From contig NZ_AP014545.1 in NCBI RefSeq assembly GCF_016592435.1, positions 434,001 through 498,000 of the forward strand: DNA of 64,000 bases, given 5' to 3'. The DNA is from Amphritea japonica ATCC BAA-1530 (GTDB lineage Bacteria; Pseudomonadota; Gammaproteobacteria; Pseudomonadales; Balneatricaceae). Of the stretch, positions 51,603 through 61,582 are shown one piece after another (position 1 is the stretch's first letter; each line of letters begins with the position of its first letter). A program made the translations under genes and the position numbers. The notes beneath the pieces were generated by a model. That model worked only from the letters and a program-made list of their open reading frames with translations. It had not been told where the DNA came from and searched no databases.

Positions 51603-52107
51603 TGTAAAGTCCTTTTTTAATAGTAGATCTATCCTGAATAACAAATGGTGAGCCTTAACCAGGTTAAAGTGACCGGATTAAATCGGATATGAAGTGATGG
51701 AGCATATCTGTTGATAGCGAGGGAAACAGTAGCAAAATCAGATTCAGGGTCAAGGCAGTACAAGTGATTGAGATCAGAGTTATGGCCGCTTTTATAAAAC
51801 AGGGCTCTCAGGGCGAAATTCGTTTTACAGCTGTTAGCAATAGGTTGCCTGTCAGTATAAAAAAACATGATTATATCGCTTTATTAAAAAAGCATATGTA
51901 AGCAGCTTGATCCTGATCCCGATAGTTTATCGCAAGCTATCAATCGTCTTCATGGTAGCTACATTCCTTCTTGTCCTGAGGTTTTGATAATGGGTTGAGG
52001 TAAGTTAATCTGCAAATTGGGTAATTCGAGGTGACTATTGCTAATATTTTCGCGTAAATTGTTAAGGAGCTTCTTTTTATCCTAATTATCAGAGTACTTA
52101 GCCTTAT
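51603..52107. other. 505-base intergenic region
   Basis: This should contain divergent promoters for the DUF805 gene and the large GGDEF-EAL gene. A short plus-strand frame (51782-51901, 39 codons) and a minus-strand frame (to 51868) are open, but neither has a convincing ribosome site or family resemblance. AAGGAG at about 52065 is too far (about 40 bases) from the 52108 ATG to serve it. I see no RNA gene. Confidence 0.4.
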
Positions 52108-55100
52108 ATGTCGCCAAAACTGCCAGCTCATATAGCCTCTAAAAATGTCTTTCTAGAGGGGTTCTATACGCACCTTTTACCGGGTCTTGCGTATCTGGCT
52201 TTGGCTCATTTCTCGATTACCTGGTTGTCGATTCAACCGAGTGAGGCATCAGCGGTATGGCCTGCTGCGGGTGTATCTATCACCGCTATTCTACTGCGAG
52301 GCTATCGTGCCTGTTTTGGGCTGTTTGCCGCCCTGATGATGCTTTATGCCAACAGCTGGCTGGACCCAGAGAGCGCTGTCAGTTTGGTTCGGTCTCTATT
52401 ATTGATGTTTCTTCTGAGTATCGCTGCGGTACTGCAAGCGGCGGGAGCCGTCTGGCTGGTGCGTCGTTTGTTGGGAGGATTTCCTTCCCTGATTGACGAT
52501 AAAGAGATAGCGCTGTTTCTGCTTATTATTGGGCCGCTGGCATCTTTTGTCGCAAGTCTGTTAGCGACCACCTCTTTTTTATTATTTGGCATTATTGGCT
52601 GGGGGGACTACCTGGTAAGTTGGGTGACCTGGTGGGTTGGAGACACTATTGGCGCCATCGTAATGGTACCCATGTTGTTGGCTCTGTTTGCTAGTAAACA
52701 AAGTACTCTCTATACCCGTAGACTGGCGGTTGGTTTGCCGATGGGAGGAGTGCTGGTTGTAATCATCGCTTTATTTATCGTCACTAAAAACCATGAATCA
52801 CAACAACGCACAGTTCAGTTTAATCGGCAGGCAGAGATGCTACATACGCATTTCGAAGAAAGGTTAAATGCAGGGGTTGAAGTACTCCATTCGCTCCGTA
52901 GTTTTTTTATCAGCAGTGTGAATGTTAATAATGCTGAGTTTTCCGCTTTTACACAGCATACCTTGTCCCGATACCCTGAAATTCAGGCGCTGGAATGGAT
53001 TCCCCGACTTCCCCATAGTGCTCGTGCTAAGTATGAAGCAAACCATTCAGGAGTGGCACGGAAAATAATTGAAAGAGATGTAGATGGCTTTTTCCAGGCT
53101 GCGGTGCAACGTCAGTTTTATTATCCGGTTACTTATATTGAGCCTTATGTCGGGAATGAGCGGGCTTTAGGCTTTAACGTCGCGAGTCATCCTGTTGCCA
53201 GTAATGCGGTGTCTATCGCTCGACAAACGGATGGGATCGCTTTTACGGCCCCGGTCAGGTTGGTTCAGGAATCTGGAGAACAAAGGGGGGTTGTTGCTTA
53301 TCTGCAAGTTAATCACGGGGGAGTCGATTATGGCTTGTCGAGTGAGGGTCTGGTTGCTGCCGTCTATCGCATGGGGGATTTTTTAAACTCGGTGCTGGAA
53401 AGTCGAGAGGGTCTGGCTTCTCATATCAATATTGAGCTGCTGGATATTACAGAGTCTGAAGAGTTGATTTTCAGTTCTGCAGATCCTGCTGCTTCAACTT
53501 ATAACATGCTTGCAAGGTCCGCCGAATATGTTATCGGTGGTCGGACCTATCAGTTTAATTACACCACGAAACCTGAGTTTTACTTGTCGTTTATCCAATG
53601 GAGTAGCTGGATTATTTTGCTGGCAGGGATGGTGTTTACCGCGTTATTGGGGGGCTGGTTACTGTCTCTGACTGGCCGGACGCTCAGGGTACGACAGTTG
53701 GTTGGTGAAAAAACTGCGTCGTTGCAATATGAAATTGAGGAGCGCAGACGCGCTGAACAAGAGCTGCGTAAAGTATCTAAAGCCGTCGAATTTAGTCCTA
53801 ATATGGTGCTTATTACTCGCACCGATGGAGAGATTGAGTATTCCAGTCCTAAGTTTACAGAGGAGACGGGGTTCAGTGCAGAAGATGTCATAGGCCAGAA
53901 TATAGAAATCCTGCACTATGAGCGTACCGGAGAAACGTCCTATCAGGATGTGTGGCCAGAGCTTAGCAATAAGCAGGTTTGGCGTGGAGAAATAGTTAAT
54001 CGTAAAAAGTCAGGTGATTTTTATTGGGCGCAGGTCAGCATTGCCCCGATTTATAATCTGGAAGATGAACTGACTCATTATGTCGTCACGCTTCAGGATA
54101 TTACTGAGAATAGATTGATTTCAGAGCAGATCAGTTATCAGGCCAGTCATGATCAGCTAACCGCATTAGTTAATCGCCGAGAATTTGAAGTTCGTCTTGA
54201 TACGTTGTTGAAAACTCAGTGCCGCCCAGGGGTGAGTCATGCATTTTGTTTTCTCGACCTTGATCAGTTTAAGGTGGTTAATGATACTTCCGGGCATGTC
54301 GCAGGCGATGAACTGTTACGACAGGTTGCGGCCCTGCTGCAGGAACGGGTGAGATCGAATGATACATTGGCCCGGCTAGGGGGGGATGAGTTCGGCATTT
54401 TGTTACATAACTGCCCAATGGATAAAGCCTGGGTAGTGGCTGAAGGTGTGCGGGATACTATTGCTCAGTTTAAGTTTTGTTGGGAACAGCAGGTATTCAG
54501 TATTGGTGTGAGTATCGGAGTCGTTGAAATTAATGAGCATTCCGCCGGTATGACTGAGATTATGAAACATGCGGATTCTGCCTGCTATACGGCGAAAGAT
54601 TCTGGCCGTAACCGGGTTCACCTGTATTCAGTAGGCAACGAAATGTTGGCTCAGCGGGAAGGGGAGATGAAGTGGGTTTCGGAAATCAACTCAGCGCTGG
54701 ATGAAAATCGCTTCGTTCTTTATGGACAGCTGATTGTCCCGTTACAAAATTCACAGCTTAAACCGGATGTTGAAATACTACTGCGGATGAAAAGCAGGGA
54801 TGGAACTATTGTGCCGCCCGGTGCTTTTCTTCCAGCAGCAGAACGCTATCAGCTGTCTGGACAGATAGATCAATGGGTGGTGGAGCATGCATTTGCCTGG
54901 TTGGAACGAAACTTTACCCAGTTCAGCCAGTATTTTGGTTGCTGTGCGATTAACCTATCCGGTGGGAGTCTGGGGGATCCGAGTCTGAAACAGGCAATTA
55001 TTACCCATCTGGATGATTCGTCCTTGTTACCTTATAAAGTTAAGTTCGAGATTACTGAAACCTCTGCCATTGCTAATCTGTCAGAAGCTCAGCGATTTAT

Positions 55101-55443
55101 TAATGCATTGAAGGCGTATGGTTGTCAGTTCTCTCTGGATGATTTTGGGAGTGGTTTATCGTCGTTTGCCTACCTGAAGAACCTCCCCGTCGACAATCTG
55201 AAAATTGACGGCCAGTTTGTTAAAGGTATTCTGGATGATCAGCTTGATCTGGCGATGGTTAAGTCGATTAATGATATTGGCCAGGTAATGGGAAAGACTA
55301 CCATTGCTGAGTTTGTTGAGAATGATGAAATAACAGCTTTGCTACGTGAGATCGGTGTGGATTATGGGCAGGGCTATGGTTTAGGTCTTCCTGAGCCACT
55401 GGACCTGTTACTGCAGCAAGTAAGTGGCGAGGATGATCGTTAG
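52108..55443 (+). CDS. MASE1-CHASE-PAS-GGDEF-EAL cyclic-di-GMP enzyme
   Basis: An 1111-residue inner-membrane sensor. Order: MASE1 membrane region (about 20-240), periplasmic CHASE domain (about 265-470, with FNRQAEMLHTHFEERL and ALEWIPRLPHS), a final helix (about 493-515), PAS with PAC (about 548-665), GGDEF (about 670-840; the motif R-L-G-G-D-E-F, GGDEF 758-762, looks active) and EAL (about 855-1105). In the EAL domain the signature reads E-I-L-L-R-M instead of E-A-L-L-R-W, NLSGG, the Glu of ITET, LDDFGSG and LKIDG are kept, and AEGVET has become AEFVEN. Hydrolysis may be reduced but is not excluded. Ligand unknown. Confidence 0.9.
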   Translation: MSPKLPAHIASKNVFLEGFYTHLLPGLAYLALAHFSITWLSIQPSEASAVWPAAGVSITAILLRGYRACFGLFAALMMLYANSWLDPESAVSLVRSLLLMFLLSIAAVLQAAGAVWLVRRLLGGFPSLIDDKEIALFLLIIGPLASFVASLLATTSFLLFGIIGWGDYLVSWVTWWVGDTIGAIVMVPMLLALFASKQSTLYTRRLAVGLPMGGVLVVIIALFIVTKNHESQQRTVQFNRQAEMLHTHFEERLNAGVEVLHSLRSFFISSVNVNNAEFSAFTQHTLSRYPEIQALEWIPRLPHSARAKYEANHSGVARKIIERDVDGFFQAAVQRQFYYPVTYIEPYVGNERALGFNVASHPVASNAVSIARQTDGIAFTAPVRLVQESGEQRGVVAYLQVNHGGVDYGLSSEGLVAAVYRMGDFLNSVLESREGLASHINIELLDITESEELIFSSADPAASTYNMLARSAEYVIGGRTYQFNYTTKPEFYLSFIQWSSWIILLAGMVFTALLGGWLLSLTGRTLRVRQLVGEKTASLQYEIEERRRAEQELRKVSKAVEFSPNMVLITRTDGEIEYSSPKFTEETGFSAEDVIGQNIEILHYERTGETSYQDVWPELSNKQVWRGEIVNRKKSGDFYWAQVSIAPIYNLEDELTHYVVTLQDITENRLISEQISYQASHDQLTALVNRREFEVRLDTLLKTQCRPGVSHAFCFLDLDQFKVVNDTSGHVAGDELLRQVAALLQERVRSNDTLARLGGDEFGILLHNCPMDKAWVVAEGVRDTIAQFKFCWEQQVFSIGVSIGVVEINEHSAGMTEIMKHADSACYTAKDSGRNRVHLYSVGNEMLAQREGEMKWVSEINSALDENRFVLYGQLIVPLQNSQLKPDVEILLRMKSRDGTIVPPGAFLPAAERYQLSGQIDQWVVEHAFAWLERNFTQFSQYFGCCAINLSGGSLGDPSLKQAIITHLDDSSLLPYKVKFEITETSAIANLSEAQRFINALKAYGCQFSLDDFGSGLSSFAYLKNLPVDNLKIDGQFVKGILDDQLDLAMVKSINDIGQVMGKTTIAEFVENDEITALLREIGVDYGQGYGLGLPEPLDLLLQQVSGEDDR

Positions 55444-55482
55444 CCTGTCAGCCTGTTCAGGTGAAAGCAATATAGATGATTT

Positions 55483-56280
55483 TCAGAGTTGATAGTCGTC
55501 ATATTGGCGTAAATTGTTTTGTCGAATGACGGTATTCAGTCTTTGTATATAAATGTCTCCTAACTCACTGTAACGACCCAGATGTTGTAACAGTTGGAGA
55601 CTGTTTTGGGTCTGTTGCGTTGCTGCTCGAAGCGCGCGATAGGCACTGCCTTTTCCCAGTGTTAATTGATAGTCATCTATAGCGCCCAGTAGTGAGTCAT
55701 AACGTTTCAGATAAACCGGTTTTCCCTCGCGTTGCTGACGAGCCATGATTCTTTTTTCTGTCGGATCAAAAGACCAGACGCCAAAAATATTCAGCGCCTG
55801 AATAAAAAAGCGAGAGCTGCCCCAGCCTGTTTCAATGGCCGCTTGTGCCAGAATCAGGCTGTTGGGTAGTTCTATCATGCGTTGACTCAGTTTTGTGGTT
55901 GAGTCGACCCGGTATGCCGATAACTTTTGGTTTAGCCACGCCTGATCGGTAGCGCTTAGTTGTGATTTAGCCAGCATCTGGTTGAGTTGGTTTTTCTGTT
56001 CTTTCAGTTTTGCTTTGCTAATCAGAATGGCAGGCAGCAGCAGGGCAATGAACCGCTCTTTCTTTTCATTTACCGGTAGTGCTTTTAACGAGATAACTGA
56101 AGTATAAGCAACGGGTATTACCGGGTTGCTAAGGGGAATGATATCCGCAGGGGAGTGCAGTGATTTGTATATGACAGCTGTCGCAGATGACTTTCGTTGA
56201 TCCGCAATCTGGATCAAGGCTCCGAAGCCAAACATTAAGAGGGCCACGAATAATAGGAATCTCTGAAATTGCGGATACAT
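55483..56280 (-). CDS. Bax-like glucosaminidase-domain protein
   Basis: A 265-residue protein with an N-terminal anchor/signal (about residues 8-26) and a periplasmic lysozyme-like glucosaminidase domain (about 120-255; LILAQAAIETGWGSSRFF with the likely catalytic Glu, then NIFGVWSF). It resembles the E. coli Bax family. It would trim peptidoglycan. Its start is 7 bases after the epmB stop on the same strand, so the two are probably co-transcribed. Confidence 0.87.
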   Translation of the reverse strand: MYPQFQRFLLFVALLMFGFGALIQIADQRKSSATAVIYKSLHSPADIIPLSNPVIPVAYTSVISLKALPVNEKKERFIALLLPAILISKAKLKEQKNQLNQMLAKSQLSATDQAWLNQKLSAYRVDSTTKLSQRMIELPNSLILAQAAIETGWGSSRFFIQALNIFGVWSFDPTEKRIMARQQREGKPVYLKRYDSLLGAIDDYQLTLGKGSAYRALRAATQQTQNSLQLLQHLGRYSELGDIYIQRLNTVIRQNNLRQYDDYQL

Positions 56281-56287
56281 CAGCAGG

Positions 56288-57298
56288 CTACTCCTGGTTA
56301 GGAATTAACAGGGTTTTACTTCCCTGGCCAGGGATCTCCCTGGCAAGTTTAGGAACCAGATAGCCCGGTAGCAGGTTCTGCAATTGGCTAATGATCTGCT
56401 TGGCTTCATCATCAGGAACGTCGAAATGAGCCGCACCTTTTACTGGGTCAAAGGTGAACAGGTAATAGGGAAGTACACCGATGCTGAACAACTTTTCACT
56501 TAACGCTTGAAGCACTTCAACACTGTCGTTAACACCCCGCAGCAGTACGGCCTGATTCAGGACGGTAACCCCCGCCTGACTTAGTTGTTTAACGGCCTTA
56601 GCCACGGAAGGATCTAACTCCTGTGGATGGTTGCTATGGATCACAGTGACAATGTTGAATCGAGTCTGACTGAGCAGCGTCGTGAGAGACTCGGTTACTC
56701 GCTGGGGCAGCACGACTGGCAGACGGCTATGAATGCGTAAACGGGTCAGGTGGGGGATCTTTTGCAGGTCGTTAAGCAGTTGGGTCAGCCGGGTATCGCT
56801 CGACACCAGTGGATCACCTCCTGAAAAGATAACTTCAGTGATGCTTGTGTCAGCGGTGATGTAATCCAGGATCTTTTGCCACTGTTCGGGGCCTAGGCGG
56901 TTTTCAGCGTAGGGAAAGTGTCTGCGAAAGCAATAGCGGCAGTTAATCGCACAGGCACCGGTCAGTACGACTAAAACCCGTCCTTTGTATTTATGGATAA
57001 GGCCTTCGACAGGATTGCTGCTCATCTCCTCTAATGGGTCGTTAGTAAAGCCCGGGACTGTGTCCAATTCATCACCCAGGGGCAGGATCTGGCGTAAAAG
57101 CGGATCATCGAGATTGCCTTTCTCAATGCGATCTAACCAGGGCAGGGGGACACGCATTGCGAATTCGAGACTTGCGCGGTTGGCATCATCCAATAATGAA
57201 TCGGGAAGCTGTAGGTAGCTAAACAACTCTTCCGGACGCTTCAAAGTCTGGCTGAGGAGTGTTTGCCAAGAGTCTGGCAGCTTGATAGTTGAGTTCAT
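56288..57298 (-). CDS. epmB: EF-P beta-lysylation radical-SAM aminomutase
   Basis: A 336-residue lysine 2,3-aminomutase-type enzyme that makes (R)-beta-lysine for EF-P. The radical-SAM motif CAINCRYCFRRHFPY (C-x3-C-x2-C) and GGDPLV are present, with the PLP Lys probably in the C-terminal part. ATG 57298 gives the usual MNSTIKLPDSWQ start; a longer form from 57331 is possible since AGGAGA precedes that ATG, but spacing is short. It is divergent from efp. Confidence 0.93.
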   Translation of the reverse strand: MNSTIKLPDSWQTLLSQTLKRPEELFSYLQLPDSLLDDANRASLEFAMRVPLPWLDRIEKGNLDDPLLRQILPLGDELDTVPGFTNDPLEEMSSNPVEGLIHKYKGRVLVVLTGACAINCRYCFRRHFPYAENRLGPEQWQKILDYITADTSITEVIFSGGDPLVSSDTRLTQLLNDLQKIPHLTRLRIHSRLPVVLPQRVTESLTTLLSQTRFNIVTVIHSNHPQELDPSVAKAVKQLSQAGVTVLNQAVLLRGVNDSVEVLQALSEKLFSIGVLPYYLFTFDPVKGAAHFDVPDDEAKQIISQLQNLLPGYLVPKLAREIPGQGSKTLLIPNQE

Positions 57299-57407
57299 AT
57301 AGGAATATTTTCGCGGAAAATTTGCTCGCATTCTCCTTTCAAGTAGAATGTGTGTCAATTTTGCGGTGGCTACAGTTCACCAAATTATAATTTATTTCGA
57401 GAGTGTT

Positions 57408-57971
57408 ATGGCAAATTACCCATCGAACCAGTTTAAGAACGGCCTGAAAGTGATGATCGAAGGTGATCCATGCTCTATGGTAGATGTTGAATTCGTTAAA
57501 CCTGGTAAAGGCCAGGCTTTCACCCGGGTAAAGCTGAAGAACCTGATTACGGGCCGTACCTGGGAGCGTACCTTTAAGTCGAATGAGACGGCTGAAGGCG
57601 CGGATGTTATGGATACGGATATGGAGTATCTCTACTGTGACGGAGAGATGTGGCACTTCATGGATCCACAGAGCTTTGATCAGGTAGCGGCGGATAAAAC
57701 GGCGATTGGCGATGCGCATCAGTGGCTGAAAGAGCAGGATAAGTGCCTGGTTACACTCTGGAATAACAATCCTATCTCAATTACACCGCCTAACTTTGTC
57801 GAACTGGAAGTGACTGAAACTGATCCAGGCCTGAAAGGCGATACGGCACAGGGTGGTTCTAAGCCGGCGACTCTTCAGTCAGGTGCTGTAGTGCGTGTTC
57901 CGCTGTTTATTGAGCAGGGTGAGGTGTTGAAGATTGATACGCGGACAGGGGAGTACGTTTCCCGCGCTTAA
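57408..57971 (+). CDS. efp: translation elongation factor P
   Basis: A 187-residue EF-P that rescues ribosomes stalled at polyproline. The modified Lys is in [10 protein letters not shown] near residue 34, the target of EpmA/EpmB, both encoded beside it. The domains are the KOW-like N-terminal domain (about 1-63) and two OB domains. ATG 57408 with GAGAG upstream gives the canonical [15 protein letters not shown]. It is followed by a large palindromic element and a terminator. Confidence 0.97.
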   Translation: MANYPSNQFKNGLKVMIEGDPCSMVDVEFVKPGKGQAFTRVKLKNLITGRTWERTFKSNETAEGADVMDTDMEYLYCDGEMWHFMDPQSFDQVAADKTAIGDAHQWLKEQDKCLVTLWNNNPISITPPNFVELEVTETDPGLKGDTAQGGSKPATLQSGAVVRVPLFIEQGEVLKIDTRTGEYVSRA

Positions 57972-58110
57972 AAATTGATTAAATGCTATTGCGCTTGTGA
58001 TAACTGCGTTTTAAACCGGTTCGCAATGCTCATTAAGGCAACTTAATTCCGCGTGCTCACCGGTTTAAGCCTTGTTCTCACTGCGCTCATCACGCATTTA
58101 ATTCAATTTT
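57971..58110. repeat. nested-palindrome intergenic element between efp and epmA
   Basis: A 140-base element of nested stems: outer arms 57971-57986 (AAAATTGATTAAATGC) and 58094-58110 (reverse complement with one extra base); inner arms TTAAACCGGT (58011-58020) and ACCGGTTTAA (58059-58068); and a perfect innermost hairpin ATTAAG-GCAA-CTTAAT (58032-58047). The outer arm begins at the final base of the efp stop codon. Probably a dispersed repeat; function unknown. Confidence 0.75.
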
Positions 58111-58120
58111 CTAATATTTT

Positions 58121-58147
58121 AAATGGCAGCTACGGCTGCCATTTTTT
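58121..58147 (+). terminator. rho-independent terminator after efp
   Basis: A 10-bp perfect stem, AAATGGCAGC / loop TACG / GCTGCCATTT, with further T residues. It lies about 150 bases past the efp stop, beyond the palindromic element. Confidence 0.82.
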
Positions 58148-58221
58148 ATGTACAGGATGCACGGTATGCAGTGGGTCCGTGGACGCACAAGAGCGGCGAA
58201 TTATTTTTATAGGTGGTATCG

Positions 58222-59193
58222 ATGAGTGAGTTGTGGAAAGCGACAGCGTCGGTTGAAAATCTGCGCAGGCGGGCAGCTATTTATACTCAAATTAGGGGCT
58301 TCTTTGCAGAGCATGGGGTATTTGAAGTGGAAACGCCTCTGATGACCTCTGCTGCCGTCAGTGATCCCTATATCGATACTATCGAATGTCGTTACCATCC
58401 GTTACCGGGCCAGCAGGAGCAACCACGCTATCTGCAAAGCTCACCTGAATATGCTATGAAGCGTTTGCTTGCGTCCGGCAGTGGCGCGATCTACCAGATC
58501 TGTAAAGCGTTTCGTAATGGGGAATATGGTAAACGTCATAATCCTGAATTTTCGATGCTGGAATGGTATCGCCCTGGCTTTGACCATCACCGTTTGATGG
58601 ATGAGGTTGAAGCGCTGGTTACACCGCTACTGGGACTGACAGCCTGTCAGCGCATAAGTTACGGTGATCTGTTCAAACAGTATTTGCAGATTGATCCTTA
58701 CACTGTCACAGCGACAGAGCTTGCCACAGTTACCCGCCAGCATATCGAACTGGAAATGGAAGATGACAACCGGGATAACTGGCTGAATCTCTTGATGTCC
58801 CATGTGATCGAACCGCAACTGGTGGACCGGGGCGGTGTTTTTGTTTATGACTATCCCGCGAGTCAGGCTGCTCTTTCAAAAGTAATGACAAATAGTGAAG
58901 GTCAGCCGGTTGCTTGTCGGTTTGAGTTTTTTGTGGCGGGAATTGAATTGGCGAACGGTTACTTTGAGTTAACGGATGCGGCTGAGCAGGCTCGCCGTTT
59001 TGATAAGGATATCGACCAGCGAAAGAGTGAAGGCCTGCCAATGCGGCCAACAGACAATCTGCTGGTGGACGCTTTGGAAAACGGGATGCCTGAGTGTGCC
59101 GGTGTCGCTATGGGGCTGGATCGATTGGTTATGCTGGCGCTGGGAACCGAGCAGATCAGTGATGTGATCGCTTTGCCTTTTAACAGGGCTTAA
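58222..59193 (+). CDS. epmA: EF-P lysyltransferase (lysyl-tRNA synthetase paralog)
   Basis: A 323-residue class II synthetase-like enzyme (also called GenX/PoxA/YjeA) that attaches beta-lysine to EF-P. It has class II motif 2 (FRNGEYGKRHNPEFSMLEWYR) and motif 3 (GVAMGLDRLVMLAL) but lacks the tRNA-binding N-terminal domain of LysS. ATG 58222 with AGGTGG five bases upstream is preferred over an in-frame GTG at 58213. efp, epmB and epmA form one local module. Confidence 0.95.
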   Translation: MSELWKATASVENLRRRAAIYTQIRGFFAEHGVFEVETPLMTSAAVSDPYIDTIECRYHPLPGQQEQPRYLQSSPEYAMKRLLASGSGAIYQICKAFRNGEYGKRHNPEFSMLEWYRPGFDHHRLMDEVEALVTPLLGLTACQRISYGDLFKQYLQIDPYTVTATELATVTRQHIELEMEDDNRDNWLNLLMSHVIEPQLVDRGGVFVYDYPASQAALSKVMTNSEGQPVACRFEFFVAGIELANGYFELTDAAEQARRFDKDIDQRKSEGLPMRPTDNLLVDALENGMPECAGVAMGLDRLVMLALGTEQISDVIALPFNRA

Positions 59194-59311
59194 AAACTGA
59201 GGCTTAATCACAGCAGCATGACTAATGCGCTGCCTGAAGTCGTTGTGAAATTTACTCGGGGGAGTATTCAAGCGGCCTCTAGAGAGTTCTGTTGTTTTTC
59301 AGGGGCTTGCC

Positions 59312-61582
59312 TCATGCCGACATTAGATTTTTCTGCGACAGTAACAATGCTTTGAACTCATGTAACGGTAAAGGCTTGCTGAAGAGGTAACCTTGATATC
59401 GGGTGCAGCCCAGGTTTTTCAGGAATGAAAATTGGGCTGCGGTTTCAACTCCTTCAGCAACAGAGTCAAGTCGTAAGCGAGAGGTTAGGTTTATAACAGT
59501 TTCAACCAGGGCTGCATCGCTATCATCTATTAAAATGTCCCGGACAAATGATCGGTCAATTTTTACTTCATCAATTGATAGTTGTTTAAGATACGCAAGT
59601 GAGGAGTATCCGGTGCCGAAGTCATCAATTGAAAATTGCACACCGAAATCTCTGAGGGCATGAATTTTTTCCATCGCTAACTTTGCATTATCAAGCAATA
59701 CACTTTCGGTAATCTCAAGTGTTAAGTTTGACGGAGCAATACTGGTATTCTTCAGTGCTTCTTTAATCTTTAGTACAAAGCTATCCTGCAGGAACTGAAG
59801 TGGGCTTATATTCACTGAAATTTGAAAGGATAATGGTGCTTGTTTTGAGTCTATCCAGCTGTATAAATTGCTTAGAGCTGTTTCTAACACGACGGCCCCC
59901 AGCTCTATGATTAAACCGCTTTCCTCAGCGAGCGGGATGAAATTGTCTGGTGAGATCAGACCTTTTTGAGGATGTTGCCAGCGTAATAAGGCTTCAGCTC
60001 CAACCATGCAACCATTCTGGTCATATTGGGGCTGATAGAAAGTGATGAACTCAGAGTGCTCAATGCCTTTACGTAGATCGTTCAGGGTTTTTAATCGCTC
60101 ATTTGCTACGTGCTGCATGCTGGGCAGGAAAAGTCTTAAGGTGTTGCGGCCAGCGTCTTTCGCCTGGTACATGGCGGTATCTGCCTGGCGCATAATATCG
60201 CCCGGTTGGTCTGATGGGCTGCCGGGGAAGACTGAGATACCTATGCTGGAAGTGATATGCAAAGTGTGTTGCCTAACGACATAAGGTACGGCAAGTGTTT
60301 TGCCGAGCTTTTCAGCAAACAGCTGCGTCAGTTTAATTGCTTCGTTCTCGTCGGATGATATTTCTTGTAACAGTACGACAAACTCATCGCCACCTAGTCG
60401 TGCAACAATATCTTCCTTTCGTATGCCAGACTGCAGTCGCAGGGCGACTTGCTGCAACAGTAAGTCTCCGATGGCGTGTCCCAGAGAATCATTGATGTTT
60501 TTAAAGTTATCTATGTCGAGAAATAGAACCGCTCCCAGATATTGATGACGGTATCCACTGGCAAGTGCTCTTTCGAGTTGCTCCAGAAATAATCGTCGGT
60601 TTGGCAGATCAGTCAGGCTGTCATACGTAGCCTGGCGCTCTATCATAGCAGCCGCATCTCGCTGTTCTGTTATATCAGAACAGAGCAGGGTGTACCCAGA
60701 CGGCGGACTGTCCCCCTCGGCTATCTCATATAAATGCACTTGGAGGTGGTGTGTGTGTCCCTGTTTTACCTCAGTAAAGATGAAAGACATCGTGTTGTTA
60801 TCGCTTACTGCGTGTTTATTCATTTGGACGATCTGGATATTTCTCCATAAGTCCGCGTGTAGCTTGAAAAGTGGCAGCCCTGTTAGTGATGATGCTGCAG
60901 GGGTTAATAACCGTGTAGTAGTGTCGTTGTAATATTGGATATTCCAGTCACTATCGGTAGCAATGATCGCGACATTTTCGGTTGAGCGGAGAATGCTATC
61001 GAGGTAAGTTCGTTGTTGCTGTAATTCAGTATGAATTCGGTTTATTTCCGATGAGGCTCTATTGATTCCCCTGATTGAAGTACGATTGATGAAAATCAGA
61101 AACCCAGTCGCAACAATCAGGCAGAGAGCAGAGACCATCAGTGTCTTGAGTAATAAAGGTACTTGGCTGGATTCAATAGTGACATGGCCGACGGTCAGGG
61201 TATTATTTTTAATTTCGGCGCTGCCTGATATAGGCCAGTCGTAATGACTATGTGACTCGGACAGCAGGAGGTGCTCTCCATTTAGGTCCTTCACATGAAT
61301 CCTTGTCTCAATTGTTCGTGGCCGGTATTGTTCTACGATATGTCCTAAATGATGAAATTGTAAATCCCAGGCATCGGGATTAATAAACACCAATTTAGAC
61401 ACTGCATGGGCTGCCTGCTCCGCATGTTCTGCAAGTTGAGTGGCTTTGTATTTGCTTGCAATATTCCAGTAGCCTATTGGCGGCAATATCGCAATAGTTA
61501 ACGAAAACAGCATACTTAAGCGTTTTAACTGTGAGGGCAGATTTTCTAATCTTTTAGTGAACGGCAATTGAATCATAGTCAT
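59312..61582 (-). CDS. membrane GGDEF-EAL enzyme coupled to a periplasmic binding protein
   Basis: A 756-residue protein: membrane helix about 22-41, a roughly 100-residue periplasmic loop (42-143), a second helix about 146-165, a coiled linker, PAS (about 205-310), GGDEF (about 325-480, GGDEF at 397-401 intact) and EAL (about 505-750, E-A-L-L-R-W at 530-535 intact with EITES, DDFGTGYSS and EGVET). Both active sites look complete. Its ATG overlaps the stop of the upstream PstS-like gene by four bases (ATGA). The short periplasmic loop is well placed to contact that binding protein. It probably makes or degrades cyclic-di-GMP in response. Confidence 0.92.
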   Translation of the reverse strand: MTMIQLPFTKRLENLPSQLKRLSMLFSLTIAILPPIGYWNIASKYKATQLAEHAEQAAHAVSKLVFINPDAWDLQFHHLGHIVEQYRPRTIETRIHVKDLNGEHLLLSESHSHYDWPISGSAEIKNNTLTVGHVTIESSQVPLLLKTLMVSALCLIVATGFLIFINRTSIRGINRASSEINRIHTELQQQRTYLDSILRSTENVAIIATDSDWNIQYYNDTTTRLLTPAASSLTGLPLFKLHADLWRNIQIVQMNKHAVSDNNTMSFIFTEVKQGHTHHLQVHLYEIAEGDSPPSGYTLLCSDITEQRDAAAMIERQATYDSLTDLPNRRLFLEQLERALASGYRHQYLGAVLFLDIDNFKNINDSLGHAIGDLLLQQVALRLQSGIRKEDIVARLGGDEFVVLLQEISSDENEAIKLTQLFAEKLGKTLAVPYVVRQHTLHITSSIGISVFPGSPSDQPGDIMRQADTAMYQAKDAGRNTLRLFLPSMQHVANERLKTLNDLRKGIEHSEFITFYQPQYDQNGCMVGAEALLRWQHPQKGLISPDNFIPLAEESGLIIELGAVVLETALSNLYSWIDSKQAPLSFQISVNISPLQFLQDSFVLKIKEALKNTSIAPSNLTLEITESVLLDNAKLAMEKIHALRDFGVQFSIDDFGTGYSSLAYLKQLSIDEVKIDRSFVRDILIDDSDAALVETVINLTSRLRLDSVAEGVETAAQFSFLKNLGCTRYQGYLFSKPLPLHEFKALLLSQKNLMSA

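Noticed and set aside
51629-51868. A 79-codon minus-strand frame overlapping the DUF805 upstream region
   Set aside because: It would overlap the ribosome site region of the DUF805 gene, and its sequence is not protein-like.
51782-51901. A 39-codon plus-strand frame in the DUF805/GGDEF gap
   Set aside because: Its start lacks a clear ribosome site and I recognise no family. It remains possible but cannot be supported from one sequence.
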